From UBA4658 sp002405485 (lineage in GTDB: Bacteria; Planctomycetota; Phycisphaerae; Phycisphaerales; UBA1924): a stretch of 39,847 bases of DNA. Shown here piece after piece: positions 17,924 through 26,695 of this stretch. The stretch lies in NCBI GenBank assembly GCA_036823255.1, contig DAISGC010000026.1, positions 1 to 39,847 of the forward strand, given 5' to 3'. The notes beneath the pieces were generated by a model. That model saw only the letters and a program-made list of their open reading frames with translations. It had not been told where the DNA came from and ran no database searches. Each line of letters opens with the position of its first letter. The stretch's first letter is position 1. A program made the translations under genes and the position numbers.

Positions 17924-20900
17924 TCAGGCGCGGGAGGCCATGGGCAGACCGGCCGGGAGGCCGGCGGGCAGGCGAGAGTGGCCGTTGTCGGCGGGTATGT
18001 TGGATGCGTCCGTGCCGGCCGAGCCATGGCTTGTGCTCGGCTCGTCGCCCGGGATCGTCTTGCGGGCGTGCTTGCCCGAGATCAGCATGTAGATGCTCGG
18101 GACAAACAGGAGCGTGAACATGGTCGAGATGGCCATTCCCGTCACCAGCACGATGCCGATCGAGTTGCGGGCCATGGCGCCGGCGCCGGTCACCAGGACC
18201 AGCGGGAAGTGCCCCGCGACGGTCGCCACGCTCGTCATGAGCACCGGCCGCATGCGCGTGAGGCATGCTTCCCGAACGGCCTCGAGCTTTCCTTTGCCGC
18301 TCTCGCGCAGGTGGTTGGCGAACTCGACGATCAGGATGCCGTTCTTGGCCACCAGCCCGACGAGGGTGATCAGCCCGACCTGCGAGTAGATGTTGATGGT
18401 CGTGAGGTCGACGAAGGTGAAGATGAGCGCACCGGTGATGGCCAGCGGCACCGACCCAAGCAGCACGATGAAGGGATCGCGGAAACTCCCGAACTGCGCC
18501 GCCAGCACCAGGTAGATGAGGATGAGCGCAAACCCGAGGGTGACGGCCAGTGACGTGCCCTCCTGTTTGATCTGGCGGCTCTCGCCCGCGTAGTCCAGTG
18601 CGTAGCCCGGGGGCAGGATCTTTCGCGCCTCGGCCTCCAGGGCCGCGAGCCCCTCCGCCTTGGTCACCCCGGGCACGAGCACGCCGAACACCTTGAAGCT
18701 GTTGCGCTGCTGGAACCGATTGAGTGTGCGCGGAGCGGCGACGGTCTCCAGCCGCACGAAGCTCGAGACGCTCACCAGCCCGCCGTCCTGGGCCCGGACT
18801 TTCATGTTCAGCAGTTGCTCCGGAGTGGCTCGGCTCTGGTCGACGACCTGGGGGATGACCTTGTAGCTGCGCCCGTCGTAGTTGAAGCGGTTGACGTACC
18901 CGCCCGAGAGCATGACCGCGAGATCCCGGCCGACCGAGGCCAGATCCAGCCCCATGTCGGCGACCTTCTCGCGGTCGATGATGATCCGCGCCTGGGGCAG
19001 GTCGATCTTCAGGTCCGTGTCGGCATAGATGAACTTGCCCGAGCCGAACGCGGCGCCGACGAGTTGCCCGGCGAACCGCTGCATCGTCTCCGGGTCATCG
19101 GTGCTGGTCACGATGAGCTCGACGTCGAAGTTCCCGGCTCCCGGGAGTGGCGGGGGGAGCACCGGGATCGCCTGGACCCCCGCGACTCCCATCACCCGCC
19201 CGAACGCCTCTCCCTGGATGTCCTTCGTGCTCCGTTCACGCTCATCCCACTTGGTGGTCTGGATGCCGCCGAAACCGGTTGACGGCGTCATGATGACGCG
19301 CCAGACGAAGTTCGTCTCCTCGATCGCGGCGAGGTTCGTCGTGACCTCCGTCGCCGATCGAACCGTGGCGTTCAGCGTCGAATCGGGCGCGGCGTTGAGG
19401 ATGAAGAACACCCCGCCCTCGTCCTCCGTCGGCGCCAGTTCCTTCCCGCTGAACATGTAGAGCGGGACGGCGCCGAGAGTGATCACGAACGCCGCGAGCG
19501 CCATCGTCCATCGCAGGTTCAGCGTCACGTCCAGCGTCCGGCCGTACACGCGCTTGAGCCGATCGAAGATTCCGTTCACGAATCTCGTGAATCGGCCTTC
19601 ACGCCCGTGTGCGGGCACCATGTATGCGCTGAGCACGGGGCTCAGCGTCAGGGCCGTGACACCGGACACGACCACCGCCGCCGCCAGCGTGAAGGCGAAC
19701 TCCTTGAACAGCACGCCCGTCAGCCCGCCCTGGAACCCGATGGGCGCATAGACCGCGGCCAGCGTGATCGTCATCGAGATCACTGGCGCGACAAGCTCCC
19801 GGGCGCCGATGAGGGCCGCCTGGATCCTCGGCTTGCCCTCTCGGATGTGTCGCTCGACGTTCTCGACCATCACGATCGCGTCGTCCACCACCAGCCCCAC
19901 GCTGAGCACGATCGCCAGGATCGTGAGCAGGTTCAGAGAGAATCCGAACATCACCATGAACACGCAGGCGCCGACCAGCGACACCGGCATGGCCAGGAGC
20001 GGGACGATCATGGTCCGGATGGACCCCATGAACAGGAACACGACCAGTCCCACGATCAGGATCGTCTCGGCGAGCGTCTTGGTGATCTCGCGAAGCGCGT
20101 TGCTCATGTAGAACGTGCCGTCGTACGCGAGCTTCATCTCGACCCCGGCGGGCAGAGTCTGTCGAACCTCTTCCAGCCGCTTCCGAAGCCGCTCGGCCAC
20201 TTCAAGTTCGTTGGCCCTGGGCAGCGGCCAGACCGAGAGGTAGATCGCCGGCTTGGCGTTCAACCCGGCCTCGCCCATCGGCTCCTCGCTTCCGAGCTCG
20301 ACTCTCGCGACGTCGCCGAGCCGCACGATCGAGCCATCCCGCTCCCGCACGATCAGCCGCGTGAACTCCTCCACCGAACGCAGATCGGTGTTCGTCAGCA
20401 GGTCCACCTGCACGTCGGGGCCCTTGGTGCGACCCACGGCGGCCACGAAGTTGTTGTTCCGCAGCGCGTCGTTGACCTCCGTCGGCGTCACGTCCAGCGC
20501 GGTGAGCTTGGATTCGTCCAGCCACACCCGCATCGCCAGGGCGCGCTGCCCCTCGATTCCGCACCGCTGCACCCCCTCGATCGTCGCGAGCTCCGGCTGG
20601 ACCTGGCGCGCCAGGAACTCGTTCAGCCGGGTCAGATCCAGGGTCTCGCTCGTGAAGCTGATGTAGAACGTGGCGAACGGCCGATCGGCCCGCTGGATCT
20701 CGATGCTCGGGCTCTCGGCCTCGGGCGGGAGCTCGCTGCGCACCTGGTTCAGGCGAGCGCTGATCTCGGCCAGAGCGTCGTTGGAGTTGTGGTTCAGACG
20801 CAGCCGCACCGTGATCGTGCTCACCCCGGCGGTGCTCGAGCTCTCGATGTAATCGATCCCGTCGATGGCGCTCACCGCCCGCTCGATCGGCGTGGTGAGG

Positions 20901-21088
20901 AACCCGCGCACGGTCTCGGCGCTTGCGCCGATGTACGCCGTCGTGATGACCACGGACGTCGACTCGATGCGCGGATACTGCCGCACCGGAAGCGAGCCGA
21001 TCGCGCGCCAGCCCACGGCGAGGATGATGAGGTTGACCACCAGCGCCAGCACCGGCTTGGTGATGAAGATGTCCGTCAGCGATCGCAT
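17924..21088 (-). CDS. RND efflux permease (HAE1/AcrB-like)
   Basis: The gene encodes 1054 aa, the usual length for a heavy-metal/multidrug RND inner-membrane pump. It starts MRSLTDIFITKPVLALVVNL, the typical first transmembrane helix. ATG 21088 is preferred over an in-frame GTG at 21097 because GGAAGG lies 8 bp before the ATG. The TM4 motif SVGLVVDDAIVMVENVER carries the paired aspartates for proton relay. The duplicated architecture is visible: TM1, a large periplasmic porter loop (~35-330), TM2-7, a second porter loop (~555-860) and TM8-12. It should take up substrates from the periplasm or inner membrane and expel them with the proton gradient, working with the adaptor encoded 27 bp upstream. 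No TolC-like outer membrane gene is in the window. The C terminus has a Ser/Gly/Pro-rich tail. Confidence 0.95.
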   Translation of the reverse strand: MRSLTDIFITKPVLALVVNLIILAVGWRAIGSLPVRQYPRIESTSVVITTAYIGASAETVRGFLTTPIERAVSAIDGIDYIESSSTAGVSTITVRLRLNHNSNDALAEISARLNQVRSELPPEAESPSIEIQRADRPFATFYISFTSETLDLTRLNEFLARQVQPELATIEGVQRCGIEGQRALAMRVWLDESKLTALDVTPTEVNDALRNNNFVAAVGRTKGPDVQVDLLTNTDLRSVEEFTRLIVRERDGSIVRLGDVARVELGSEEPMGEAGLNAKPAIYLSVWPLPRANELEVAERLRKRLEEVRQTLPAGVEMKLAYDGTFYMSNALREITKTLAETILIVGLVVFLFMGSIRTMIVPLLAMPVSLVGACVFMVMFGFSLNLLTILAIVLSVGLVVDDAIVMVENVERHIREGKPRIQAALIGARELVAPVISMTITLAAVYAPIGFQGGLTGVLFKEFAFTLAAAVVVSGVTALTLSPVLSAYMVPAHGREGRFTRFVNGIFDRLKRVYGRTLDVTLNLRWTMALAAFVITLGAVPLYMFSGKELAPTEDEGGVFFILNAAPDSTLNATVRSATEVTTNLAAIEETNFVWRVIMTPSTGFGGIQTTKWDERERSTKDIQGEAFGRVMGVAGVQAIPVLPPPLPGAGNFDVELIVTSTDDPETMQRFAGQLVGAAFGSGKFIYADTDLKIDLPQARIIIDREKVADMGLDLASVGRDLAVMLSGGYVNRFNYDGRSYKVIPQVVDQSRATPEQLLNMKVRAQDGGLVSVSSFVRLETVAAPRTLNRFQQRNSFKVFGVLVPGVTKAEGLAALEAEARKILPPGYALDYAGESRQIKQEGTSLAVTLGFALILIYLVLAAQFGSFRDPFIVLLGSVPLAITGALIFTFVDLTTINIYSQVGLITLVGLVAKNGILIVEFANHLRESGKGKLEAVREACLTRMRPVLMTSVATVAGHFPLVLVTGAGAMARNSIGIVLVTGMAISTMFTLLFVPSIYMLISGKHARKTIPGDEPSTSHGSAGTDASNIPADNGHSRLPAGLPAGLPMASRA

Positions 21089-21115
21089 TGCCTGCACCTT
21101 CCGGGTTGCTGGAAC

Positions 21116-22378
21116 TCACTTGGCCGTCGTTGCCGCCGCCGCCGAAGACGGACCCGCCCCTCCCGCGCCCGTCGCCGGCATGACCAGGACGCCATCTCTG
21201 AGCTTGAAGGACCCACCCGTGGCGATGCGTTCTCCGGGCTTTACGCCGTCCAGGACGATCACGTCCTCGCCGATCGTCGGCCCGAGGGTGACGAATCGCT
21301 GCTTGGCTCGCATCTTCGGCACCGGGGCTCCGTCCGGCCCCGGCTCCTGGCCCTCGACCACCACGAACACCTGGTTCGCGTACGACGCGCGGCGAATCGA
21401 CTTTACCGGCACCGCCGCATAGGTCCTGGACTCGTCCGTCGGGACCCGCACCTTCACGAACATTCCCGGCCTGAGCACGTCGCCGGTGTTCTCGGTGATC
21501 GTCCGCACCCGCACGTTGCGCGTCGTCGCGTTCGCCGCGGCGTCCAGTGCGACGACCTCGAGCCGGATCGGTCCGCCCCCGCCGATCGACGCGCTCTGCA
21601 GCTCGCCCATCACGGTCAGTCCCACCCGGACGCGAGGCAACTGCTCCTGGGGCACGGCGAAGTCAATGTGGATCTTGTCCGACACCTCCTGCAGCGTGGC
21701 GATCGGCGCGGTGTCCATGCCGAACGGTGCGGCAAGGAACTGCCCTTCGTGCACGTTGCGCAGGCCGACCCGGGCCCGAAACGGCGCTCGGATCTCGTGC
21801 TTCCGCAGCCGAGTCTTCACCCGCTCGATCCGAGCCCGCGCCTCGTCCGCCGCGGCCCTTGCCCGGATGACCTCCGCGCCCGAGCGCTCCACTTCGGCAC
21901 GCGCCCGGCTGACCTCGATGTTCGACGTTGCGCGGCTCTGCGCGGCCGACTCCTGCATGCGAAGCTCGTCCTTCGCGAGATTCAGGTTCGCTTCCTCAAC
22001 GCTGATCTGCGCTTCGGCGACGCGGAGGGCGGCCTCGGCGGTGGCGAGCTCCGATCGGTCCGTCGTGTCGTCCAGCCGCACCAGCACCTGCCCCTCGTCC
22101 ACGACGTCCCCGCTGTTGAAGCCGACGGACTTGACCATGCCCTCAACCTCATTCATGAGGTTGACGCTCCGCAGCGCCAGCACCGTGCCCACGAGGTCGC
22201 TCGTCGGCTGCCACTCCACGGTCTTGACCGCGACGATGTCCACCGCCTCGATGGGCTCGAACGCCGGCTGGTTCATCGCCGCCTTGATCTGCGCGTACTT
22301 CACGTACGCCAGCCCGCCGCCGATCACGGCGATCGTCAAGAACACTCCGACTCCTGCGACCACTGATCGTCGATTCAC
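21116..22378 (-). CDS. RND efflux periplasmic adaptor (membrane fusion protein)
   Basis: The gene encodes 420 aa from GTG 22378, which sits in a 4-bp overlap with the tetR stop and has GAGGTG just upstream. The longer frame on this strand runs back through tetR and is rejected. A signal-anchor helix lies at about residues 7-26. The lipoyl-like half-motif GMVKSVGFNSGDVVDEGQVL (about 78-97) comes before a long alpha-hairpin coiled coil (residues ~110-190, many Ala/Glu/Arg). The second lipoyl half, IRAPFRARVGLRNVHEGQFL, follows, then beta-barrel and membrane-proximal domains. It bridges the RND permease and an outer membrane channel. The channel is not encoded nearby, so a shared TolC-type protein elsewhere is likely (inference). 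Confidence 0.94.
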   Translation of the reverse strand: MNRRSVVAGVGVFLTIAVIGGGLAYVKYAQIKAAMNQPAFEPIEAVDIVAVKTVEWQPTSDLVGTVLALRSVNLMNEVEGMVKSVGFNSGDVVDEGQVLVRLDDTTDRSELATAEAALRVAEAQISVEEANLNLAKDELRMQESAAQSRATSNIEVSRARAEVERSGAEVIRARAAADEARARIERVKTRLRKHEIRAPFRARVGLRNVHEGQFLAAPFGMDTAPIATLQEVSDKIHIDFAVPQEQLPRVRVGLTVMGELQSASIGGGGPIRLEVVALDAAANATTRNVRVRTITENTGDVLRPGMFVKVRVPTDESRTYAAVPVKSIRRASYANQVFVVVEGQEPGPDGAPVPKMRAKQRFVTLGPTIGEDVIVLDGVKPGERIATGGSFKLRDGVLVMPATGAGGAGPSSAAAATTAK

Positions 22379-23034
22379 CGCACACCTCGCTTGCGCCGTT
22401 GAGGACCCTTGCCACGTCCCGCTCCGCTCTCGCCGGCCTCCGCGTTGGCCTTCATCAGGTCTTCCAGCACGCCGCGGATCACGCGCAGCCGAGACTCCGT
22501 CACCGATCCCATGCCGAAGATCCACTGGAACCACAGCCCGTGCATCGCCAGATGCATGACCTCGGCGACGCCGGGCTTCAGCGCGTCCTTGCGAAGCATG
22601 GCGGTGAGGTCCCGGTCGATACGGATGAGCGGCTCCACGTGGCGCTCGTCGTGCACGAGGGCGGCGACCATCACCCGGTTCCTGGCCCGCTCGGCCTCCG
22701 TCCACGCGTGCGTTCCCGACAGGCACGTCGAGAGCATCGTCCGCACCGCCGGAATCCGGTCTCCCGAGGCCTTCATCGCGTCGTACGCACGCTTGTACTC
22801 GGTGAACCACATCGTGACCAGCCGCCGAACCATCGCTTCCACCAGCGCCGACTTGCTGGGAAAGTGGTGCAGCACGCCGGCCTTGCTCCTTCCTATCCGT
22901 CGCGCCACGGCGTCGAGGGTCAGCCGACCCATGCCCTCGCCGATGACCACCTGCTCCGCAGCGTCCAGAATTGCATCCTGGGCGCCTTCCACGCTCCCGC
23001 CTTTTCCTGTTGCGCGTCCGCTGGCTCGGCTCAT
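22375..23034 (-). CDS. TetR family regulator of the efflux operon
   Basis: The gene encodes 219 aa. The N-terminal TetR helix-turn-helix is clear: AILDAAEQVVIGEGMGRLTL, DAVARRIGRSKAGVLHHFPSK (recognition helix and the HF/YF landmark, ~42-62), then LVEAMVRRL. The C-terminal ligand domain (~75-200) is helical and diverged. Only 11 bp separate the start codon from a perfect 7-bp dyad at 23046-23063, and the stop overlaps the adaptor start. This indicates an autoregulated repressor of the whole tetR-adaptor-permease operon. The Arg/Lys-rich tail (KGPQRRKRG) is unusual. The effector is unknown. Confidence 0.93.
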   Translation of the reverse strand: MSRASGRATGKGGSVEGAQDAILDAAEQVVIGEGMGRLTLDAVARRIGRSKAGVLHHFPSKSALVEAMVRRLVTMWFTEYKRAYDAMKASGDRIPAVRTMLSTCLSGTHAWTEAERARNRVMVAALVHDERHVEPLIRIDRDLTAMLRKDALKPGVAEVMHLAMHGLWFQWIFGMGSVTESRLRVIRGVLEDLMKANAEAGESGAGRGKGPQRRKRGVR

Positions 23035-23045
23035 GAGACCATCCT

Positions 23046-23063
23046 ACCGACCGGTTGGTCGGT
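23046..23063. promoter_or_regulatory. TetR-type operator palindrome
   Basis: The dyad ACCGACC-ggtt-GGTCGGT has perfect 7-bp arms and a 4-bp centre, and lies 11 bp upstream of the tetR start. Its length, symmetry and sequence are typical of TetR-family operators. It is probably the autoregulatory site of the efflux operon and could also influence the divergent kynureninase gene. Confidence 0.8.
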
Positions 23064-23079
23064 CGGCTACGTCCGCAGG

Positions 23080-23110
23080 CAAAGTCGTTCACACTATTCG
23101 CACGACTTTG
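23080..23110. promoter_or_regulatory. Second dyad in the tetR/kynU divergent region
   Basis: CAAAGTCGT (23080-23088) and ACGACTTTG (23102-23110) form perfect 9-bp inverted arms around a relatively AT-rich 13-nt spacer containing ACTATT. It may be an operator overlapping a promoter of tetR or kynU. No regulator can be assigned; its arms differ from the TetR-type dyad 17 bp away. Confidence 0.5.
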
Positions 23111-23185
23111 AGAGTTGCCCGAATCGGTTGGCCCGCCCGATCGGCCCGCCCGGACCGCTTCGCCGCTGCGGAACTACTCTTCCCC

Positions 23186-24574
23186 ATGACCGCCCTGCCC
23201 TCAGATCAATCCGTCCTGGCAGAGTCCCGGGCCGTTGAGCTCGATCGCGTCGACCCGCTGGAGGGCTTCCGAGATCTCTTCCACATTCCGCGTGCCGGCG
23301 ACATCCTCTCGGCGATGGGCAAGCCGTACCTGGGCAACCCGTCGGACCCGTGCGTCTACCTCTGCGGGAACTCGCTGGGGCTCATGCCAAGGGCAACACG
23401 CGAGGCCGTCATTCAGGAACTCGACGACTGGGCCCGCCTGGGCGTTGAGGGTCACTTCCACGCCAAGCACCCCTGGTACCCCGCCCATGAGTTCGTTCGC
23501 GAACCGGCCGCTCGGCTTGTTGGCGCGCTTCCACACGAAGTCGTGGCGATGAACTCTCTGACCGTCAACCTGCACCTCATGATGGCGACCTTCTACCGCC
23601 CCACGAGCGAGCGTCATGCCATCGTCATCGAAGACTCCGCCTTTCCGAGCGATTCCTACGCCGTGCAAAGCCAGGCCGCGCTGCACGGCTTTGATCCGGC
23701 TGACGCGATCATCCGGCTTCGCCCGCGCGATGGCGAGCACGCCCTCCGCACGGATGACATCCTCGAAGCCCTTGATCGCCATGGCCGGCGCGTCGCGTTG
23801 GTGCTTCTCGGGGGCGTGAACTATCTCACGGGTCAGGTCATGGACTTTGCCCGGATCACGGCCCACGCCCGCGTCCTTGGGATTCCCATCGGCTGGGACC
23901 TTGCCCATGCCGTCGGGAATGTACCGCTCGCTCTCCACGATTGGGGCGCCGACTTTGCATGCTGGTGCAGCTACAAGTACCTGAACTCCGGCGCGGGCGC
24001 CGTTGCCGGGTGCTTTGTTCACGAGCGGCATGCGGCCAACACCGCGCCGCTGCATCATCCGGGCGCGATCAAAAGACTTGCAGGCTGGTGGGGCAATGAC
24101 CCGGCAACGCGGTTCCGGATGACCAGCGACTTCGTTCCCGTGGCCAGCGCCGACGCCTGGTCGCTCTCGAACCCGCCCGTGCTGGCGCTGGCGCCGGTGC
24201 GTGTCTCGCTGGAGCTCTTCGATCGCGCCACCATGCCTGCTCTCCGGCGCAAGAGCGAGCGGCTGACGGCCTATCTCCAGGATCTCATCGACGCGATCCC
24301 TGCTGCGGCTCGCGCGTTGCGGGTGCTCACGCCTCGCGAGCCCGCCGCCCGAGGGTGCCAGCTCTCTCTCGCCGTGCTCGATCGCCCGCGCGAGCTTCAC
24401 GCCGCCCTCACCGCCTCCGGCGTGGTCTGCGACTTCCGAGAGCCCAATGTCATCCGTGTCGCGCCCGTCCCGCTCTACAACACGTTCCACGATTGCTGGC
24501 GATTCGCCAGCATTCTCAGCACGCACCTCGCCGCGTCGAGCACCGCTGTATCATCCCGCCCGAACGTGCAGTAA
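23186..24574 (+). CDS. kynU: Kynureninase
   Basis: Kynureninase cleaves kynurenine or 3-hydroxykynurenine to (3-hydroxy)anthranilate and alanine, using pyridoxal phosphate. The 462-aa protein shows the family landmarks VYLCGNSLGLMP, VEGHFHAKHPWYP, MNSLTVNLHLMM, VNYLTGQVMD, GWDLAHAVGNVPL and WCSYKYLNSG, the last containing the Schiff-base lysine (about residue 263). The GCFVHERH and GWWGNDPATRFRM motifs follow. ATG 23186 is chosen; the open frame continues upstream through the tetR antisense region and is not coding. No kynurenine formamidase, tryptophan dioxygenase or nad genes are adjacent, so its pathway (NAD synthesis or tryptophan degradation) cannot be told from context. Confidence 0.95.
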   Translation: MTALPSDQSVLAESRAVELDRVDPLEGFRDLFHIPRAGDILSAMGKPYLGNPSDPCVYLCGNSLGLMPRATREAVIQELDDWARLGVEGHFHAKHPWYPAHEFVREPAARLVGALPHEVVAMNSLTVNLHLMMATFYRPTSERHAIVIEDSAFPSDSYAVQSQAALHGFDPADAIIRLRPRDGEHALRTDDILEALDRHGRRVALVLLGGVNYLTGQVMDFARITAHARVLGIPIGWDLAHAVGNVPLALHDWGADFACWCSYKYLNSGAGAVAGCFVHERHAANTAPLHHPGAIKRLAGWWGNDPATRFRMTSDFVPVASADAWSLSNPPVLALAPVRVSLELFDRATMPALRRKSERLTAYLQDLIDAIPAAARALRVLTPREPAARGCQLSLAVLDRPRELHAALTASGVVCDFREPNVIRVAPVPLYNTFHDCWRFASILSTHLAASSTAVSSRPNVQ

Positions 24575-24668
24575 GTCCGTTTTTCGGCTCGACCGTGCTC
24601 CCGACCCAGCCCTGGCCGTATTCGGCACAGGCGTTCCCCCCGCGGGATTTCCTCTCAGAGTTCTCCCC

Positions 24669-25883
24669 ATGAAGATCCACGAGTTCCAGGCCCGCGACCT
24701 TCTCGCCTCCTTCGCCATCCCCGTCCCCTCGGGGGTCACCATCGAGTCTCCGGTGCTCGCCGAGGAGGCGTTTCTCAAGGCCACCAAGGGCATGAGTTCG
24801 CCGCTGGCCGTCATCAAGGCCCAGGTGCACGCGGGCGGGCGGGGCAAGGCCGGGTTCGTGAAGCTCGTGCGGAACGCCCACGAGGCCAAGGACGCCGCCC
24901 AGTTCATGCTCACCACCCGCATGAAGAGCCCGCAGACGCCCCCCGAGGGGCTGGTCGTCAAGAAGCTCCTGGTCGCCGCGGGTGTCGATATCGCCGATCG
25001 GGTCGGCGGCGGGAAGGAAGAGTTCTACCTCGCCATCACCACCGACCGCGGGACCCGGCGGAACATCCTGATCGCCAGCCGAGAGGGCGGCGTCGAGATC
25101 GAGCAGGTGGCCCACGAGCGGCCGGACGCGATCATCAAGCAGCCCTTGCACCCGACGCTGGGCCTGCAGAACTTCGCCGCTCGCAAGATCGCGTATCAGC
25201 TCGGGCTGAACGGCAAGCTCGTCACCCAGGCGGCGGACATCATGGTCAAGCTCGCCAAGCTCTTTGTCGAGAAGGATTGCTCCCTCGCCGAGATCAATCC
25301 GCTGGTCATCGCCGACATGGGCAAGGGCGAGCGGCAGGTGCTCGCCATCGACGCCAAGTTCAGCTTCGACGACAACGGCCTGTTCCGCCACCCCGATCTG
25401 CAGTCGCTCGCCGACCCCACCGAGGAGAACGCCGCCGAGCTGCGGGCCAAGGCCGCCGGGCTCTCCTATATCGCCCTCAACGGCAACATCGGCTGCCTCG
25501 TCAACGGCGCGGGCCTCGCCATGGCGACCATGGACATCATCAAGCTCCACGGCGGCGACCCGGCGAACTTCCTCGACGTCGGCGGCGGAGCAAGCGAAGA
25601 GGCCGTCACCGAGGCCTTCCACATCATCCTCTCCGACCAGCACGTCAAGGGCATCCTCGTGAACATCTTCGGCGGGATCATGCGCTGCGACGTCATCGCC
25701 CAGGGCGTCGTCAACGCCGCCAAACAAGTCGGCTTCAAAGTCCCCCTCGTGGTTCGGCTGGAAGGAACCAACGTCGAGGCCGGACGGAAGATCCTGGAGA
25801 ACGCCAAGAGCATGATCCCCACGCTGCAGGCGGCCACGGATCTGACGGATGCGGCGAAGAAAGTCTGTGCGGCGGTTGGCTAA
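24669..25883 (+). CDS. sucC: Succinate-CoA ligase (ADP-forming) subunit beta
   Basis: SucC forms succinyl-CoA synthetase with SucD and makes ATP (or GTP) in the TCA cycle. The 404-aa protein starts MKIHEFQARDLL, the standard SucC N terminus. It has the ATP-grasp motif VHAGGRGKAGFVKL (about 54-67), EINPLVI in the ATP site (near 216), GLSYIALNGNIGCLVNGAGLAMATMD and the ligase-CoA motif VNIFGGIMRCD (about 332-342). A longer frame starts at 24447, inside kynU, and is rejected. It lies 94 bp after kynU. No sucD follows, unlike the common sucCD arrangement; a hairpin and a strong terminator lie downstream instead. Confidence 0.96.
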   Translation: MKIHEFQARDLLASFAIPVPSGVTIESPVLAEEAFLKATKGMSSPLAVIKAQVHAGGRGKAGFVKLVRNAHEAKDAAQFMLTTRMKSPQTPPEGLVVKKLLVAAGVDIADRVGGGKEEFYLAITTDRGTRRNILIASREGGVEIEQVAHERPDAIIKQPLHPTLGLQNFAARKIAYQLGLNGKLVTQAADIMVKLAKLFVEKDCSLAEINPLVIADMGKGERQVLAIDAKFSFDDNGLFRHPDLQSLADPTEENAAELRAKAAGLSYIALNGNIGCLVNGAGLAMATMDIIKLHGGDPANFLDVGGGASEEAVTEAFHIILSDQHVKGILVNIFGGIMRCDVIAQGVVNAAKQVGFKVPLVVRLEGTNVEAGRKILENAKSMIPTLQAATDLTDAAKKVCAAVG

Positions 25884-25890
25884 CCGGCTC

Positions 25891-25907
25891 TCGCCCCGGC
25901 GGGGCGA
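25891..25907 (+). repeat. Short hairpin just after sucC
   Basis: TCGCCCC-ggc-GGGGCGA forms a perfect 7-bp stem seven bases after the sucC stop. It has no T-run, so it may stabilise the 3' end or act as a weak terminator. Confidence 0.5.
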
Positions 25908-25917
25908 ACGAATGTAG

Positions 25918-25964
25918 CCAGGGGTGAAGCGAAGTCGCCGAAGGCGACAAAGCGCAACCCCTGG
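25918..25964. repeat. REP-like palindromic element
   Basis: Outer arms CCAGGGGT (25918-25925) and ACCCCTGG (25957-25964) enclose an inner stem TCGCC-gaa-GGCGA (25935-25947). The nested symmetry in an intergenic region resembles the palindromic repeats dispersed in many bacterial genomes. Only one copy is in this window, so the repeat status is inferred. Confidence 0.5.
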
Positions 25965-25985
25965 AAAAGTCGTCTCTTAAGCTGA

Positions 25986-26030
25986 ATCGCATCCGGGGCT
26001 CGATGCCCCGGATGCGATGCCCTTTTGTTG
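25986..26030 (+). terminator. Rho-independent terminator after sucC
   Basis: ATCGCATCCGGGGC (25986-25999) pairs perfectly with GCCCCGGATGCGAT (26005-26018) around a 5-nt loop, giving a 14-bp GC-rich stem. CCTTTTGTTGT follows. It is a strong intrinsic terminator for the kynU/sucC side. Confidence 0.8.
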
Positions 26031-26695
26031 TCAGATGTTACTGTGATCTACCGCCATGAACATCGACCAACTCATCGACGGCAGGTGGCACCGACCACCC
26101 CAGCAACACTGAGCCTTACAACCCGTGCCACCGACTACGGCCTTGACCGGCCGTTGTGCCTTGAACGCAGTGCTCCAACCCACGCCCTCCCCGCCTCCCG
26201 CTCGCAGAGCGCACGACCCGTTGCCGGTGGCGCGGCGAGCGATGCGAGCAAGCCACCGGTCCCATCCCCATCTCATCTCGGTCCCGCTGCCTTTCTCGCC
26301 CGTCTGAGGGCGGACCACCCACCCCGACGCCGCGGCACCCGGGGGCTGCCCTCCCTCCGGTGCTCTGGGAACCTGTGTTCAGGCGCGATCGATCTCGACT
26401 GCGAGGCCGGCCCCGCCGCACCTCGATTCGATCCTGACGGTTCGCTCCAGTCCATCGCTTGACTGCGGGTGATCCCCAAGTCGCCGCTCCGTTCTGCGAG
26501 CGTGGGTTGGGGCGACATGTGCGGCCGCGGGCGTGGTTCTCAGACCTGAGCCACCTCAACAGGGCTGGAGTCGGCACAACCGAACGTCGATGAACGCCCC
26601 GGACAGGAACCCCCTGAATGGGTGGGTATTTGTCTGTCGATTGGACGATCCGGTGTATTCGGCCCGGGTCTGGAGCCCCCTTGACGAGGTGCCGC
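26031..26695. other. 665-bp stretch without a convincing gene
   Basis: Open frames exist on both strands (for example 26025-26462 + and 26116-26697 -), but their translations are Arg/Pro/Ser-rich with no recognisable domain, and they overlap each other. A dyad CCGGTGGC (26224-26231)/GCCACCGG (26252-26259) with a GCGAGC direct repeat inside its loop suggests RNA or DNA structure. The last ~100 bp should contain the promoter of the GH5-like gene. I see no tRNA or riboswitch pattern. Confidence 0.45.

Noticed and set aside
19607..22366. 919-aa plus-strand ORF antisense to the RND operon
   Set aside because: The translation is His/Arg/Asp-rich low-complexity sequence, the usual antisense shadow of GC-rich genes, and lies opposite clear RND genes.
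21116..23092. Long 658-aa open frame covering the adaptor and tetR region
   Set aside because: Its N-terminal third is a shadow of the tetR gene in another frame; the adaptor starts at GTG 22378.
22409..23185. N-terminal extension of the kynureninase frame
   Set aside because: It runs antisense through tetR with no family homology; the enzyme begins at ATG 23186.
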